From: CAYONZ01 sp964405465
GTDB lineage: Bacteria > Bdellovibrionota > Bdellovibrionia > Bdellovibrionales > JAMPXM01
Reading direction: 5' to 3'
DNA length: 64,000 nt
NCBI GenBank assembly: GCA_964405465.1
Contig: CAYONZ010000003.1
Location: forward strand, 62,001 to 126,000
Shown in pieces: positions 52,285-61,119 of the stretch; positions within the stretch are counted from its first letter, which is position 1; each line of letters opens with the position of its first letter. A program made the translations under genes and the position numbers. The notes under the pieces were generated by a model. That model did no database searches and was not told where the DNA came from. It saw nothing but the letters and a program-made list of their open reading frames with translations.

Positions 52285-53175
52285 ATGCTGAAGTCCGTTG
52301 AAAAACCACCCAATTGTCCGAATTGTGGTGAAAATAAATCTGAGCTCATTCATCTTGATGTTGGCACCAAACTGCGACTCAAAGAAACTGGCGCAATCGA
52401 AGATGCTCCAGATTTTCTTTGCGAGTCCTGTCTCAGAAACGCAAATAAATCTATGTCCCAAGGCGCAAAACTTCGCGCCGAACAAGAGGCAAAAGAACAA
52501 AACAGAATCATGCTATGGAAAAACCGAATCGGTTTCGTCAAACAGGGGCGACAACTTCTTGCTGAGAAAAATTATTCGGATGCCGCTGTCTCGTTCGAGA
52601 AATATTTAAGAAGCATCGAAATCGTCTTTGAAAAATCCTCGGGAGAGCTGACATCCGAGATGTTCAAAGACGAGGCCCAAAAAAAAGAGCTCACCATTTT
52701 GGCCTCTGTTTATTGGGATCTTTTGCGCATTTATGACTCGAGTCCCCGATATCGCGAACGACAAATGAAAGCAGCCGAAAAACTTGCTGATTTTGCAAGA
52801 TTCACTCCGGTTTACCCAAATCTTATTCGCCAAGCAGAAAAGCAACTCAAGGCTGCAAAAAATTCTGAAGCATACGAGATTTTTTTGCGCAAATCGAATG
52901 CACTCCGTCCCCGATGTTTCATCGCCACAGCTGCATTCAGCGGCTATCAGAGTCCAACAGTTATCTCTCTTTGTAGATTTCGTGATGAGAGTCTTCGCAA
53001 GTCTCAACTGGGACGTGCCTTTATAGTCTCTTACTATAGGATTTCACCTTCGATTGCGAAAACTTTAGACCGCAACCAATGGGCTAAGCCCCTCACACGA
53101 GTCCTCCTTCGAGCCATAGCGAGATGCGTTGTCAAAAAATCCCTTGAATCACGCGCTCGTCTTGTACAAAGGTAA
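52285..53175 (+). CDS. Zinc-ribbon/TPR protein with C-terminal CFI-box
   Basis: This 296-residue protein has an N-terminal Cys-pair motif (CPNC.. CESC, a zinc ribbon), then a helical repeat region resembling TPR (ARQ..YSDAAVSFEKYLRSIE). The C-terminus is CFIATAAFSGYQSPTVISLCRFRDESL and GRAFIVSYYRISPSIAKTL, the 'CFI-box' module found at the ends of unrelated proteins. There is no signal peptide. The ATG at 52285 follows GGAGAGAAAAATCG. A repeat word (52903-52912) codes for LRPR directly before the CFI module. It ends 4 nt before the next gene. Confidence 0.72.
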   Translation: MLKSVEKPPNCPNCGENKSELIHLDVGTKLRLKETGAIEDAPDFLCESCLRNANKSMSQGAKLRAEQEAKEQNRIMLWKNRIGFVKQGRQLLAEKNYSDAAVSFEKYLRSIEIVFEKSSGELTSEMFKDEAQKKELTILASVYWDLLRIYDSSPRYRERQMKAAEKLADFARFTPVYPNLIRQAEKQLKAAKNSEAYEIFLRKSNALRPRCFIATAAFSGYQSPTVISLCRFRDESLRKSQLGRAFIVSYYRISPSIAKTLDRNQWAKPLTRVLLRAIARCVVKKSLESRARLVQR

Positions 53176-53179
53176 AAAC

Positions 53180-54346
53180 ATGGCACAGATAAAAAGCACC
53201 AAGGTACACGAATACGATTCTATTGTTATTGGCTCAGGCTTATCAGGCTTGATCATTGCGCATCAACTTGAAGAAACTGGCCGAAAAGTCGCACTGATTG
53301 AGGCGCAAGAGAATGTGGGCGGAACTCACAAATGCCAAAATACACCCTTTGGAGTCATAGGGCAGGGCCTTTGTTTTTATCCAAAAACTGAACTCAGTGA
53401 AAGTGTTTTGCCGTGGTTGAAAAAGATATTGAATGACACTCTAGATTTTCAAGAGGAGGAAGTGCCTCCGCTAACTTTTGACAACGGACGCTTCGAACCC
53501 TTTGTCAGCTATGGTGACCCCACTCCAGAATCAGCTGCTGAGTTAAATTTCTTCACCCCAAGCCACCGCTACAAACTCTCCTCAGAGCCCCACGATTGGG
53601 TGCAGTGGCTCAAGCAGAGCTTTACGGGGGACCTTCTCACTCTATCCCATGTTACTAAGATGCAAGTAGACGACAGCTTTGTTATCGAAATTATCATTAA
53701 CGGAAACAAACGAATTTCGGCGAGAGAGTACATTTTTTGTGCTAATCCACGACAACTCACACGACTACTTCCGGAAACCCATGTGCCCACACGCCTCAAG
53801 CAAAAACTCGCAAAGGGTCATTACTGGACTTCCCTCAACCTGGATCTCGTACACGGACACAAGGTCTCTGATACATCTGCCGTTCATTTACTTCGAGGGG
53901 GACAGGACGAGCCATGTGTAGGAGTTTTTCATCCATCCCAAACTATCGACGGAGCTGAATTACAACGTTCTCAATGGACAACTTTCGTTCCGAGTACTCA
54001 AACCGATGACAATGAAACAACGGCAGCATTACTTAAAAAAATTAAGCGGCAGATCAAAAGAGCCTATGAAACAGCATTGGATTCCATAAAATTTGAAAAA
54101 ATCGTGGTAAATCCAGATAGTCATGGCGAAGTTGGCGCTCCACTCGCTGCTGAACTAAAATGGCCAAAACTCGATAACCTTTGGGTTACAAGTGGCTTTT
54201 TTGCATCAGAAAGAAATCTCTGGGGACAATTGGCTCAATGCCAAATTGTACTCTCTTCGATCATCGGCATACAACCCTCCGAGCTGGCCTCTGCCGAACT
54301 GACAAATCACACAACTGAAGAAGCCAGCGAGATTTCTGCTCACTAG
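53180..54346 (+). CDS. FAD-dependent amine-oxidase-like oxidoreductase
   Basis: This 388-residue protein has the dinucleotide fold YDSIVIGSGLSGLIIAHQLEETGRKVALIEAQENVGG and a C-terminal FAD-end segment LDNLWVTSGFFASERNLWGQLAQCQIV. This is the arrangement of the protoporphyrinogen-oxidase/phytoene-desaturase/amine-oxidase superfamily. Substrate residues cannot be assigned. ATG 53180 lies just after AGGTAAAAAC; the frame is open upstream to 53129 inside the preceding gene. Confidence 0.75.
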   Translation: MAQIKSTKVHEYDSIVIGSGLSGLIIAHQLEETGRKVALIEAQENVGGTHKCQNTPFGVIGQGLCFYPKTELSESVLPWLKKILNDTLDFQEEEVPPLTFDNGRFEPFVSYGDPTPESAAELNFFTPSHRYKLSSEPHDWVQWLKQSFTGDLLTLSHVTKMQVDDSFVIEIIINGNKRISAREYIFCANPRQLTRLLPETHVPTRLKQKLAKGHYWTSLNLDLVHGHKVSDTSAVHLLRGGQDEPCVGVFHPSQTIDGAELQRSQWTTFVPSTQTDDNETTAALLKKIKRQIKRAYETALDSIKFEKIVVNPDSHGEVGAPLAAELKWPKLDNLWVTSGFFASERNLWGQLAQCQIVLSSIIGIQPSELASAELTNHTTEEASEISAH

Positions 54347-54733
54347 ATTTGATTTTGTTGCTTCTTCTATTAACCCTTTGATACTCGCTTTGCAAAATCC
54401 TGTGACCTTAATGTGAAGGCCATGAGGTCCAGGAATTTCTCAAGCTGGTTTCAGATTAAACATTTAACCAGTCTTAACGGAAGCTGGATTCTTATTGAAT
54501 TGAAGCAAATTTGTCTCAATTCTCCGCTGACCACTCAGGTGAGCAGCAGCGTCTCTCCCTCAAATTTACCTAAAAAAAGTTGCCCATTTGTACGACAGCA
54601 TGTTAAACCAACCTAGCTCAAACTAATGTCACACCTTTCGAACTCCACTGGTCCTCGTAAGAGGGTGGTTATGCGACGGAGCACCGCATGGCCGATCGAA
54701 GGGGCGGAAAAACCAGAAAAAAGGGGGAGCCAA
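54347..54733. promoter_or_regulatory. rpsB leader region, possible autoregulatory RNA
   Basis: A 387-bp gap precedes the ribosomal protein S2 gene. Just upstream of rpsB two small hairpins can form: CCTC-gtaa-GAGG (54654-54665) and ATGCG..CGCAT (~54671-54689, containing a degenerate GACGGAGCACC). These are followed by the ribosome binding site AAGGGGGAG. Leader RNAs that bind S2 are known in other proteobacteria; whether this is one is inference. No gene is seen in the rest. Confidence 0.35.
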
Positions 54734-55654
54734 ATGGCCCAAATTACTATGAAAGAGATGTTGGACGCGGGCGTTCACTTCGGACACCAAACTCAGCGAT
54801 GGAATCCAAAAATGAAGCCTTACGTGTTCACAGCGCGTGGTGGTATTCACATTATCGATCTTCAAAAAACCGTTGAAGCGGCTAAAGCTGCCGCAGATTT
54901 CGTAAAGTCAGTTGCCGCAGAGGGTGGAAAAGCTATTTTTGTTGGAACCAAAAAACAAGCTGTAGAACCAATCCAAGAGTCGGCTCAAAAATGTAACCAG
55001 TACTATGTTACTAAGCGCTGGTTGGGCGGAATGCTAACCAACTTCACAACAATCAAAGCAAGTATTGATCGTCTTAAAAAAATTGAGCAAATGCGTGAAA
55101 AGGGCGAGCTTGAGCTTTTCTCAAAAAAAGAACGCGCTGGAATCGAAAAAGAGTCGCTTCGCCTAACTGACTATCTCGACGGTATCAAAACCATGAAAGA
55201 GGCCCCGTCAGTTATGTTTGTTGTTGATCTTAATAAAGAACACATTGCCGTAGCAGAAGCAAAACGCCTTGGTATACCAGTGGTCGGTATTGCGGACACA
55301 AACGTAGATCCTGAGTTGATTGATTACCCAATTCCAGGAAATGATGATGCGATTCGTTCAATCAAATTGTTCTCGAACCTAGTTGCTGAAGCCTTCCTTG
55401 AAGGAGCAAAAATTTACGAACAAAAGCTTCGTGAAAAAACTGATAAAGCATCTGACAACGACAAAGATGCCGCAGCAGAAGCCGCTCCAGCACAAAAAAG
55501 AGAGCGCACAGAAAAAGGTCCTAAAAAAGCAGGTGGCCCGGCTGTGGTTAAAACAAATAAGACTCGTAAGCTAGTTGCAGCAGGCATGGCTGACGAAGTT
55601 GAAATCGCGCAAGAACTTGAAGAAGCGGTCGCTTCAAAAGAAGACAATAACTAG
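54734..55654 (+). CDS. rpsB: 30S ribosomal protein S2
   Basis: This 306-residue protein begins MAQITMKEMLDAGVHFGHQ, with conserved RWNPKMKPYVF, GTKKQA, RWLGGMLTNF and VVGIADTNVDP. The S2 core ends near residue 235. A ~70-residue Lys/Glu/Ala-rich C-terminal extension follows (EKTDKASDNDKDAAAEAAP..VASKEDNN). ATG 54734 follows AAGGGGGAG; the longer upstream frame is leader. It is first in the translation cluster. Confidence 0.97.
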   Translation: MAQITMKEMLDAGVHFGHQTQRWNPKMKPYVFTARGGIHIIDLQKTVEAAKAAADFVKSVAAEGGKAIFVGTKKQAVEPIQESAQKCNQYYVTKRWLGGMLTNFTTIKASIDRLKKIEQMREKGELELFSKKERAGIEKESLRLTDYLDGIKTMKEAPSVMFVVDLNKEHIAVAEAKRLGIPVVGIADTNVDPELIDYPIPGNDDAIRSIKLFSNLVAEAFLEGAKIYEQKLREKTDKASDNDKDAAAEAAPAQKRERTEKGPKKAGGPAVVKTNKTRKLVAAGMADEVEIAQELEEAVASKEDNN

Positions 55655-55665
55655 AATAACTTCCT

Positions 55666-55692
55666 AAGGCATCGGAACCCCGGTGCCTTTTT
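55666..55692 (+). terminator. rpsB-tsf intergenic terminator/attenuator
   Basis: AAGGCATCGG (55666-55675) pairs with CCGGTGCCTT (55680-55689, one G-U) and is followed by TTTTA. It likely partially terminates, giving more S2 than EF-Ts, as the tsf start follows in 28 nt. Confidence 0.75.
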
Positions 55693-55719
55693 ATTTTTCG
55701 AAAACGAGAGGGGATTTGT

Positions 55720-56370
55720 ATGGCTATTACTGCCGCAATGGTAAAAGAGCTACGTGATAAAACAAATGCGGGAATGCTTGATTGCAAAAAAGCACTCGAA
55801 GAATGTGGTGCCAACTTTGAACAAGCCGTTGATTGGTTGAGAAAAAAAGGCCTCAGTTCTGCAGCAAAGAAAACAGGACGATTGGCTTCAGAAGGTGTGA
55901 TTGAAGCATACATTCACGGTGAAGGTCGAATCGGCGTATTACTCGAGGTTAACTCAGAAACAGATTTCGTCGCCCGTAACGAGGCATTTCGCGCATTCGT
56001 ACGCGACATTGCGCTTCACATTGCTGCAGCCAATCCTGTGTCTGTATCATCTGCCGATGTCCCTGCTGAAATGGTAAATCGTGAACGCGAAGTCCTCATC
56101 GGCAAGAACAAAGAATCTGGAAAAAAACCTGAAATGATTGAAAAAATCGTTGAGGGGCAAATAAAAAAATGGTTTGCAGAAAATTGCCTTCTTGAGCAGC
56201 CTTTTGTTAAAAATCCTGACATCACTGTTGGGGATTACTTGAAGGATGTTATTGCCAAAATTGGTGAAAACATCGTTGTTCGCCGTTTTGTACGATACGA
56301 GCTTGGTGAAGGTCTTGAAAAACGACAGGACAACTTCGCAGAAGAAGTTGCAGCACAAGTAAAAGGGTAA
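55720..56370 (+). CDS. tsf: Elongation factor Ts
   Basis: EF-Ts recycles EF-Tu-GDP. The 216-residue protein has the UBA-like N-terminus and the TDFVARN motif in LLEVNSETDFVARNEAF. It is shorter than the ~280-residue E. coli protein, carrying a single reduced core like other short EF-Ts forms. ATG 55720 follows GAGAGGGGATTTGT. Confidence 0.96.
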   Translation: MAITAAMVKELRDKTNAGMLDCKKALEECGANFEQAVDWLRKKGLSSAAKKTGRLASEGVIEAYIHGEGRIGVLLEVNSETDFVARNEAFRAFVRDIALHIAAANPVSVSSADVPAEMVNREREVLIGKNKESGKKPEMIEKIVEGQIKKWFAENCLLEQPFVKNPDITVGDYLKDVIAKIGENIVVRRFVRYELGEGLEKRQDNFAEEVAAQVKG

Positions 56371-56374
56371 TCAA

Positions 56375-57088
56375 TTGGGTAATCCAAAATATAAACGTAT
56401 TTTGTTAAAATTGAGTGGTGAAGCCTTGGCTGGCGACCAAGGTTACGGAATTAACACCACAGTCATTAGTCAAATCGCAGAAGGTGTAGCTGTTGCCCAC
56501 AAAACCGGTGTCGAAATTGGGATTGTGATTGGCGGCGGCAACATTTTCAGAGGGGTTGCTGCCTCTGCAAATGGTATGGATAGAGCCAGCTCTGATTACA
56601 TGGGAATGCTTGCAACATGTATCAATGCACTAGCATTACAAGATGCCCTAGAAAAAGCTAATGTCTATACCCGAGTTCAATCAGCAATCGATATGGCCGA
56701 AATAGCCGAGCCATATATTCGAAGACGTGCAATTCGCCATTTAGAGAAAAAACGTGTAGTTATTTTTGCCGCAGGAACCGGTAATCCCTACTTTACGACC
56801 GATACTGCCGCTGCATTAAGAGCCATGGAGATCGATGCGGAAGTCATTATGAAGGCCACTAAGGTAAATGGCTTTTATGACAAAGATCCCGTAAAACATT
56901 CTGATGCTGTCATGTTTGATGAACTTTCATACATCGAGGTACTCAATCGAAGACTCAATGTCATGGACTCCACAGCGATTAGTCTTTGTATGGACAATTC
57001 ATTACCAATAATTACTTTTAACCTAAAGGACCCCAATAATATATTTCGTGTTGTAATGGGCGAAAAAGTTGGAACACTAGTAAAGTAA
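56375..57088 (+). CDS. pyrH: Uridylate kinase
   Basis: PyrH phosphorylates UMP to UDP. The 237-residue protein has YKRILLKLSGEALAGDQGYGI, IGIVIGGGNIFRG, VVIFAAGTGNPYFTTDTAAALRA and KATKVNGFYDKDP. Translation starts at TTG 56375, preceded by AAAAGGG; no ATG or GTG fits the conserved N-terminus. It lies 4 nt after the tsf stop. Confidence 0.96.
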   Translation: MGNPKYKRILLKLSGEALAGDQGYGINTTVISQIAEGVAVAHKTGVEIGIVIGGGNIFRGVAASANGMDRASSDYMGMLATCINALALQDALEKANVYTRVQSAIDMAEIAEPYIRRRAIRHLEKKRVVIFAAGTGNPYFTTDTAAALRAMEIDAEVIMKATKVNGFYDKDPVKHSDAVMFDELSYIEVLNRRLNVMDSTAISLCMDNSLPIITFNLKDPNNIFRVVMGEKVGTLVK

Positions 57089-57102
57089 TCCAGGAGAATT
57101 TC

Positions 57103-57660
57103 ATGGTAAACGAGATCAAAAGCACTGCTAAAGATGGAATGGAAAAGGCGCTTGTAGCCTTGGCAAATGAACTTAAAAAGATTCGAACAGGTCGGGCAAA
57201 TGTGTCAATGGTGGATAACGTAAAGGTGAATTATTACGGCACTCTCACTCCACTTAGTCAGGTTGGATCGGTTTCAACTCCCGATGCAAAAACAATCCTG
57301 ATCAGCCCTTGGGAGTCTTCACTGCTCAAAGAGATTGAAGCTGGGATTTTGAAAAGCGATGTCGGTATGAGCCCAGTTAACGACGGAAAAGTCATTCGCC
57401 TGAAAGTACCTGAACTAACTGAGCAACGTCGAAAAGACTTGGTGAAATCAATGAAGAAACATGTCGAGGACGCTAAAGTTGCGGTTCGAATGGTTCGCAG
57501 AGATGCAAACGACCATCTAAAAACAGCATTGAAAGACAAAAAGATTTCCGAGGACGAGAACAAACGCATTCAAGAGGATGTCCAAAAACAAACAGATCAG
57601 TATATTGAGAAAGTCGACAAAATGGCTGCCGACAAAGAAAAAGACCTAATGACCTTCTAA
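57103..57660 (+). CDS. frr: Ribosome recycling factor
   Basis: RRF splits post-termination ribosomes with EF-G. The 185-residue protein has the family's RTGRANVSMVDNVKVNYYGT, LSQVGSVSTPDAKTILISPW and VRMVRRDAN segments at standard length. ATG 57103 follows CAGGAGAATTTC. Confidence 0.97.
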   Translation: MVNEIKSTAKDGMEKALVALANELKKIRTGRANVSMVDNVKVNYYGTLTPLSQVGSVSTPDAKTILISPWESSLLKEIEAGILKSDVGMSPVNDGKVIRLKVPELTEQRRKDLVKSMKKHVEDAKVAVRMVRRDANDHLKTALKDKKISEDENKRIQEDVQKQTDQYIEKVDKMAADKEKDLMTF

Positions 57661-57676
57661 GTTTTTGGAGCATTTC

Positions 57677-58408
57677 TTGGATTTACCTCAACACCTCGCA
57701 ATTATAATGGATGGCAATGGTCGATGGGCACAAAAGCTTGGTCGCCCCAGGACATTTGGTCATCTGCGAGGCGCACGGATCGCAAAGAAGGTAATTGAGA
57801 CTTGCGCCGAAATGGGTGTGAAGCGGCTTACACTTTATGCTTTCAGTACCGAGAATTGGTTACGCCCTGAATCTGAAGTTAGCTTTTTAATGAGCCTACT
57901 TGGTCGACACTTAAATCGTGAGCGGGCCAATCTAATGAAAAATAAAATTCGCTTTTCGACAATTGGAGATCTTAGCAGATTGCCGACTTCCGTTGTCAAA
58001 GAGGTGGAAAAAACTGTCTCAGCCACTGAAAATTGTTCTGGAATGGAACTCGTGTTTGCCCTTAGCTATGGCGGACGGCAAGAGATCACAGATGCCGTAC
58101 GCGCAATTGCATCGTCTGTCAAAAATGGATCTCTTGATTTAGATCAGATTTCGGAATCCCTTGTCTCGCATTCTTTGCAATGTAACATGGACGTAGATTT
58201 GATGATTCGCACAAGCGGCGAGTGTCGCCTTAGCGGATTCCTGCCTTGGCAATCGACATATGCCGAACTTTATTTTACGCAAACTCTTTGGCCAGACTTT
58301 TCTGTTGATGAACTGTGGAGAGCATTTGAGTTTTACTCTTCTCGCCAACGTCGGTTCGGGAAAACCTCTTCCCAAGTCGAGGCGTCTCTGACACAATCTC
58401 AATTGTGA
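57677..58408 (+). CDS. uppS: Undecaprenyl diphosphate synthase
   Basis: This cis-prenyltransferase makes the lipid carrier for peptidoglycan and O-antigen. The 243-residue protein has HLAIIMDGNGRWAQ (catalytic Asp), YAFSTENWLRP, SYGGRQEI and DLMIRTSGECRLSGFLPWQ. In the last, Glu-Cys replaces the more usual GExRxSNFLLWQ spacing. I chose TTG 57677, eight bases after TTTTTGGAG; a TTG at 57665 would place the SD inside the gene. It overlaps cdsA by GTGA. Confidence 0.94.
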   Translation: MDLPQHLAIIMDGNGRWAQKLGRPRTFGHLRGARIAKKVIETCAEMGVKRLTLYAFSTENWLRPESEVSFLMSLLGRHLNRERANLMKNKIRFSTIGDLSRLPTSVVKEVEKTVSATENCSGMELVFALSYGGRQEITDAVRAIASSVKNGSLDLDQISESLVSHSLQCNMDVDLMIRTSGECRLSGFLPWQSTYAELYFTQTLWPDFSVDELWRAFEFYSSRQRRFGKTSSQVEASLTQSQL

Positions 58409-59220
58409 GATTAAGATTATTTTCAGCATTAGTAGCTTTGATTTTACTTGGCTTTGCAACTTGGGTCGGCGGACCAAGTGGTCTGTTAGCTATTGCACTC
58501 TTAGTTGTAATGGGTGCATCTTATGAATACTCAAGATTAGTATTCAACTCTCCCGGAAAGTCTCAGTTTCTCACTTGGATTTTTATGGGTATCAATGGGA
58601 TGGTTTTAAGTGTTGGAGTCCTGAGCTTCAATCTACTGTCTGTCATTTTTGCGACACTCATTGTATTGATTTTTGTGGTGTCACTTCTTGCCGTTCAAAC
58701 AGAAGAAGACCTGGCCCCTATGCTTAAGTTTCAATCAACGGCTGCACTTGGGGTCGTGTATTGTGGTATTTTTCCAGTTTTTGCGATTCGGTTACTTTTA
58801 GTCCATCATGCATTTGTTTTCTTTTTTGGCCTTCTAGCGATTGTTTTTTCCGGGGATACCCTTGCTTATTTGACAGGACGTTTTTGGGGTCGGCATCGTC
58901 TACTTAGTCCAGTGTCTCCCAAAAAGACCGTTGAGGGTGCCATTGGGGGTCTTGTCGGATCGGCCCTGTCTGGTGGTGCACTTTCTTACTTTCTCTCCGG
59001 ACCAACAAACATCTATTTGCTGGTCGGGGTGGGACTGTTGACAGGAATGGCTGCGCAATTTGGAGATCTTTTTGAGTCGCTTCTCAAAAGAGTAGCCAAG
59101 GTTAAGGATTCGGGATCCATTATGCCGGGACACGGAGGATTGCTTGATAGAATCGACGGAGTCTATTTCGGCGCCCCAATCTTTTACCTGCTTCTAAATC
59201 TTCTCAATTTTCTCAACTGA
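58405..59220 (+). CDS. cdsA: Phosphatidate cytidylyltransferase
   Basis: CdsA forms CDP-diacylglycerol in the inner membrane. The 271-residue protein has several membrane segments and the family block SGDTLAYLTGRFWGRHRLLSPVSPKKTVEGAIGG. It ends with the CDP-alcohol signature SLLKRVAKVKDSGSIMPGHGGLLDRIDG. Start is GTG 58405 overlapping the uppS stop. Confidence 0.96.
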   Translation: MRLRLFSALVALILLGFATWVGGPSGLLAIALLVVMGASYEYSRLVFNSPGKSQFLTWIFMGINGMVLSVGVLSFNLLSVIFATLIVLIFVVSLLAVQTEEDLAPMLKFQSTAALGVVYCGIFPVFAIRLLLVHHAFVFFFGLLAIVFSGDTLAYLTGRFWGRHRLLSPVSPKKTVEGAIGGLVGSALSGGALSYFLSGPTNIYLLVGVGLLTGMAAQFGDLFESLLKRVAKVKDSGSIMPGHGGLLDRIDGVYFGAPIFYLLLNLLNFLN

Positions 59221-59400
59221 ACCCACCGACCTCAAAGTAGATAAACTTCATGATATTCCAGACCACTGCTATAGGCTGTCATTTTTCTCGACACAGGACC
59301 AGAATTGCTCACATGTTTAGGAGCACCACACAAATACAGGATTGAATTTAACAAAAAATAGATGGCTGAACTCCACGCAAATCTTTAGAATTAAGGAACT

Positions 59401-61119
59401 ATGGAAATATTCAGTTCAATCATTCAAAAAATTTCTTCAATGGCACCAAACGCAGTATCTGCAATTCTCCCGATGATCATCTTGTTGGGTCTCTTGATCT
59501 TTGTTCATGAGATGGGACACTTTTTGGTAGCCAAATATAACAACGTGAAAGTTGAAACCTTCAGTCTTGGATTTGGCCCCAAAATATTTCAATTCACGAG
59601 AGGCGGTACAGTCTACGCAATTTCGGCTCTACCGCTCGGCGGTTATGTCAAAATGTATGGTGATGATCCAACAGCCGACATTCCCCCTGAAATGCGAGCC
59701 GTGTCTTTCACGCATAAACCAGTGGGACAGAGAATCGCCGTTGTTTTGGCTGGCCCCTTGATGAACTTCTTTTTTGCAGTGCTTGTATTTATGATCATCG
59801 CTTTTGTCGGGGAACCAACTCTTAAACCTGTTTTAGGAGACATTGAACCAACATCAACTGCAGCCAAGATGGGTTTTCGCTCGGGCGATCGAATTGTATC
59901 TATCGATAGCAAAACCATAGAGACATGGGATGAAATGGCGACAGCGTTGGATGAAAAAGTGGGTTCACAAATACCCGTGGAAGTCGAAAGAGAGTCATTC
60001 AACAGCAGTCCAACTAAAACAACTGAACGAATCATGGCTTCACCAATTTTAGCTGCAAATAAAAATGTTTTGGCTTGGAAAAAACAGATTGGTGATATTG
60101 ACGGTTTGACCTATTTTTCGAGGGCAAGTGTTGTGGGAGTTATCGAATCATCGTTGGCCTTTAAGGCAGGGCTTCGCACGGGCGATGTTGTGGTTGCTGT
60201 GGACGGTGTTGCAATCGAAAAGTGGAGACAGCTTGAGGGCATTGTTGCCTCCTCAATCGAAAAGAAAATTTCAAAAATATCACTGACGGTTCTGAGAGAC
60301 GCCGGACCAAGCAAAGATCCGATCAAGAACGACATTTCCGTAGAGGTTTCATCGATAAAACCCACACCAATCGATATCTTATCGCAAATTGGCATCGAGA
60401 ATCCAAGTCTCTATTTGGCTGGCATTGAGGCTAATTCACCTGCTGACAAAAGCGGTCTTAAAAAGGGAGACAAACTTCTTTCAATTAATGGTGAAGTGAT
60501 TGCAAGTTTCGATACTATAGCCAATCGAGTGAAGAACTTTAAAGCAGAAAATGGACCATTCAAACTTGAGGTACTTCGAAATTCTAAGGTGGAAAAAATT
60601 GAAGTGAGCCCAAGAATCAAGGAGCGCACAAGCCCTCTTGGAAAAGATGAAAAAAAATATGAAATTGGAATTCAGCCTTTGATAATGGATGCTCCACCCG
60701 CAACGTTCAAGCGATCAACCGCAAATCCTTTTCTCGCTCTCGAGCACGGTTTTTCGCAGACCCTCAAATGGTCAGGAATTACGGTGATGAGTTTTGTTCG
60801 CCTCATACAGGCAGAAGTTTCTGCAAAAAATATTGGAGGATTTATTTCGATTGGCCAAATGGCTAAAAAATCGTGGGACTCGGGTCTTTCGCAGTTTCTG
60901 CATGTCATGGGTATTATTTCAATTAACCTATTTATCATCAATTTGTTTCCAGTACCGGTTCTGGATGGCGGACATCTTCTGTTTTTTTCAATCGAAGCAC
61001 TTAGAGGCGCTCCGTTGAGTATGCGAAAAATGGAAATCGCTCAGCAAATTGGTTTGATCTTACTTCTTGGCTTAATGGTATTTGCTTTGTTTAACGACGT
61101 TACGCGAATTTTTAGTTAA
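59401..61119 (+). CDS. rseP: Site-2 protease RseP with three PDZ domains
   Basis: This intramembrane zinc metalloprotease cleaves anti-sigma factors and signal-peptide remnants. The 572-residue protein (E. coli ~450) has the active-site helix LIFVHEMGHFLVAKY and the second motif NLFPVPVLDGGHLLF. Between them three PDZ modules are visible rather than the usual two: around residues 135-200 (DIEPTSTAAKMGFRSGDRIVSI), 235-310 (VIESSLAFKAGLRTGDVVVAVD) and 335-410 (IEANSPADKSGLKKGDKLLSIN). ATG 59401 follows TTAAGGAACT. It is directly adjacent to tsaB. Confidence 0.93.
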   Translation: MEIFSSIIQKISSMAPNAVSAILPMIILLGLLIFVHEMGHFLVAKYNNVKVETFSLGFGPKIFQFTRGGTVYAISALPLGGYVKMYGDDPTADIPPEMRAVSFTHKPVGQRIAVVLAGPLMNFFFAVLVFMIIAFVGEPTLKPVLGDIEPTSTAAKMGFRSGDRIVSIDSKTIETWDEMATALDEKVGSQIPVEVERESFNSSPTKTTERIMASPILAANKNVLAWKKQIGDIDGLTYFSRASVVGVIESSLAFKAGLRTGDVVVAVDGVAIEKWRQLEGIVASSIEKKISKISLTVLRDAGPSKDPIKNDISVEVSSIKPTPIDILSQIGIENPSLYLAGIEANSPADKSGLKKGDKLLSINGEVIASFDTIANRVKNFKAENGPFKLEVLRNSKVEKIEVSPRIKERTSPLGKDEKKYEIGIQPLIMDAPPATFKRSTANPFLALEHGFSQTLKWSGITVMSFVRLIQAEVSAKNIGGFISIGQMAKKSWDSGLSQFLHVMGIISINLFIINLFPVPVLDGGHLLFFSIEALRGAPLSMRKMEIAQQIGLILLLGLMVFALFNDVTRIFS

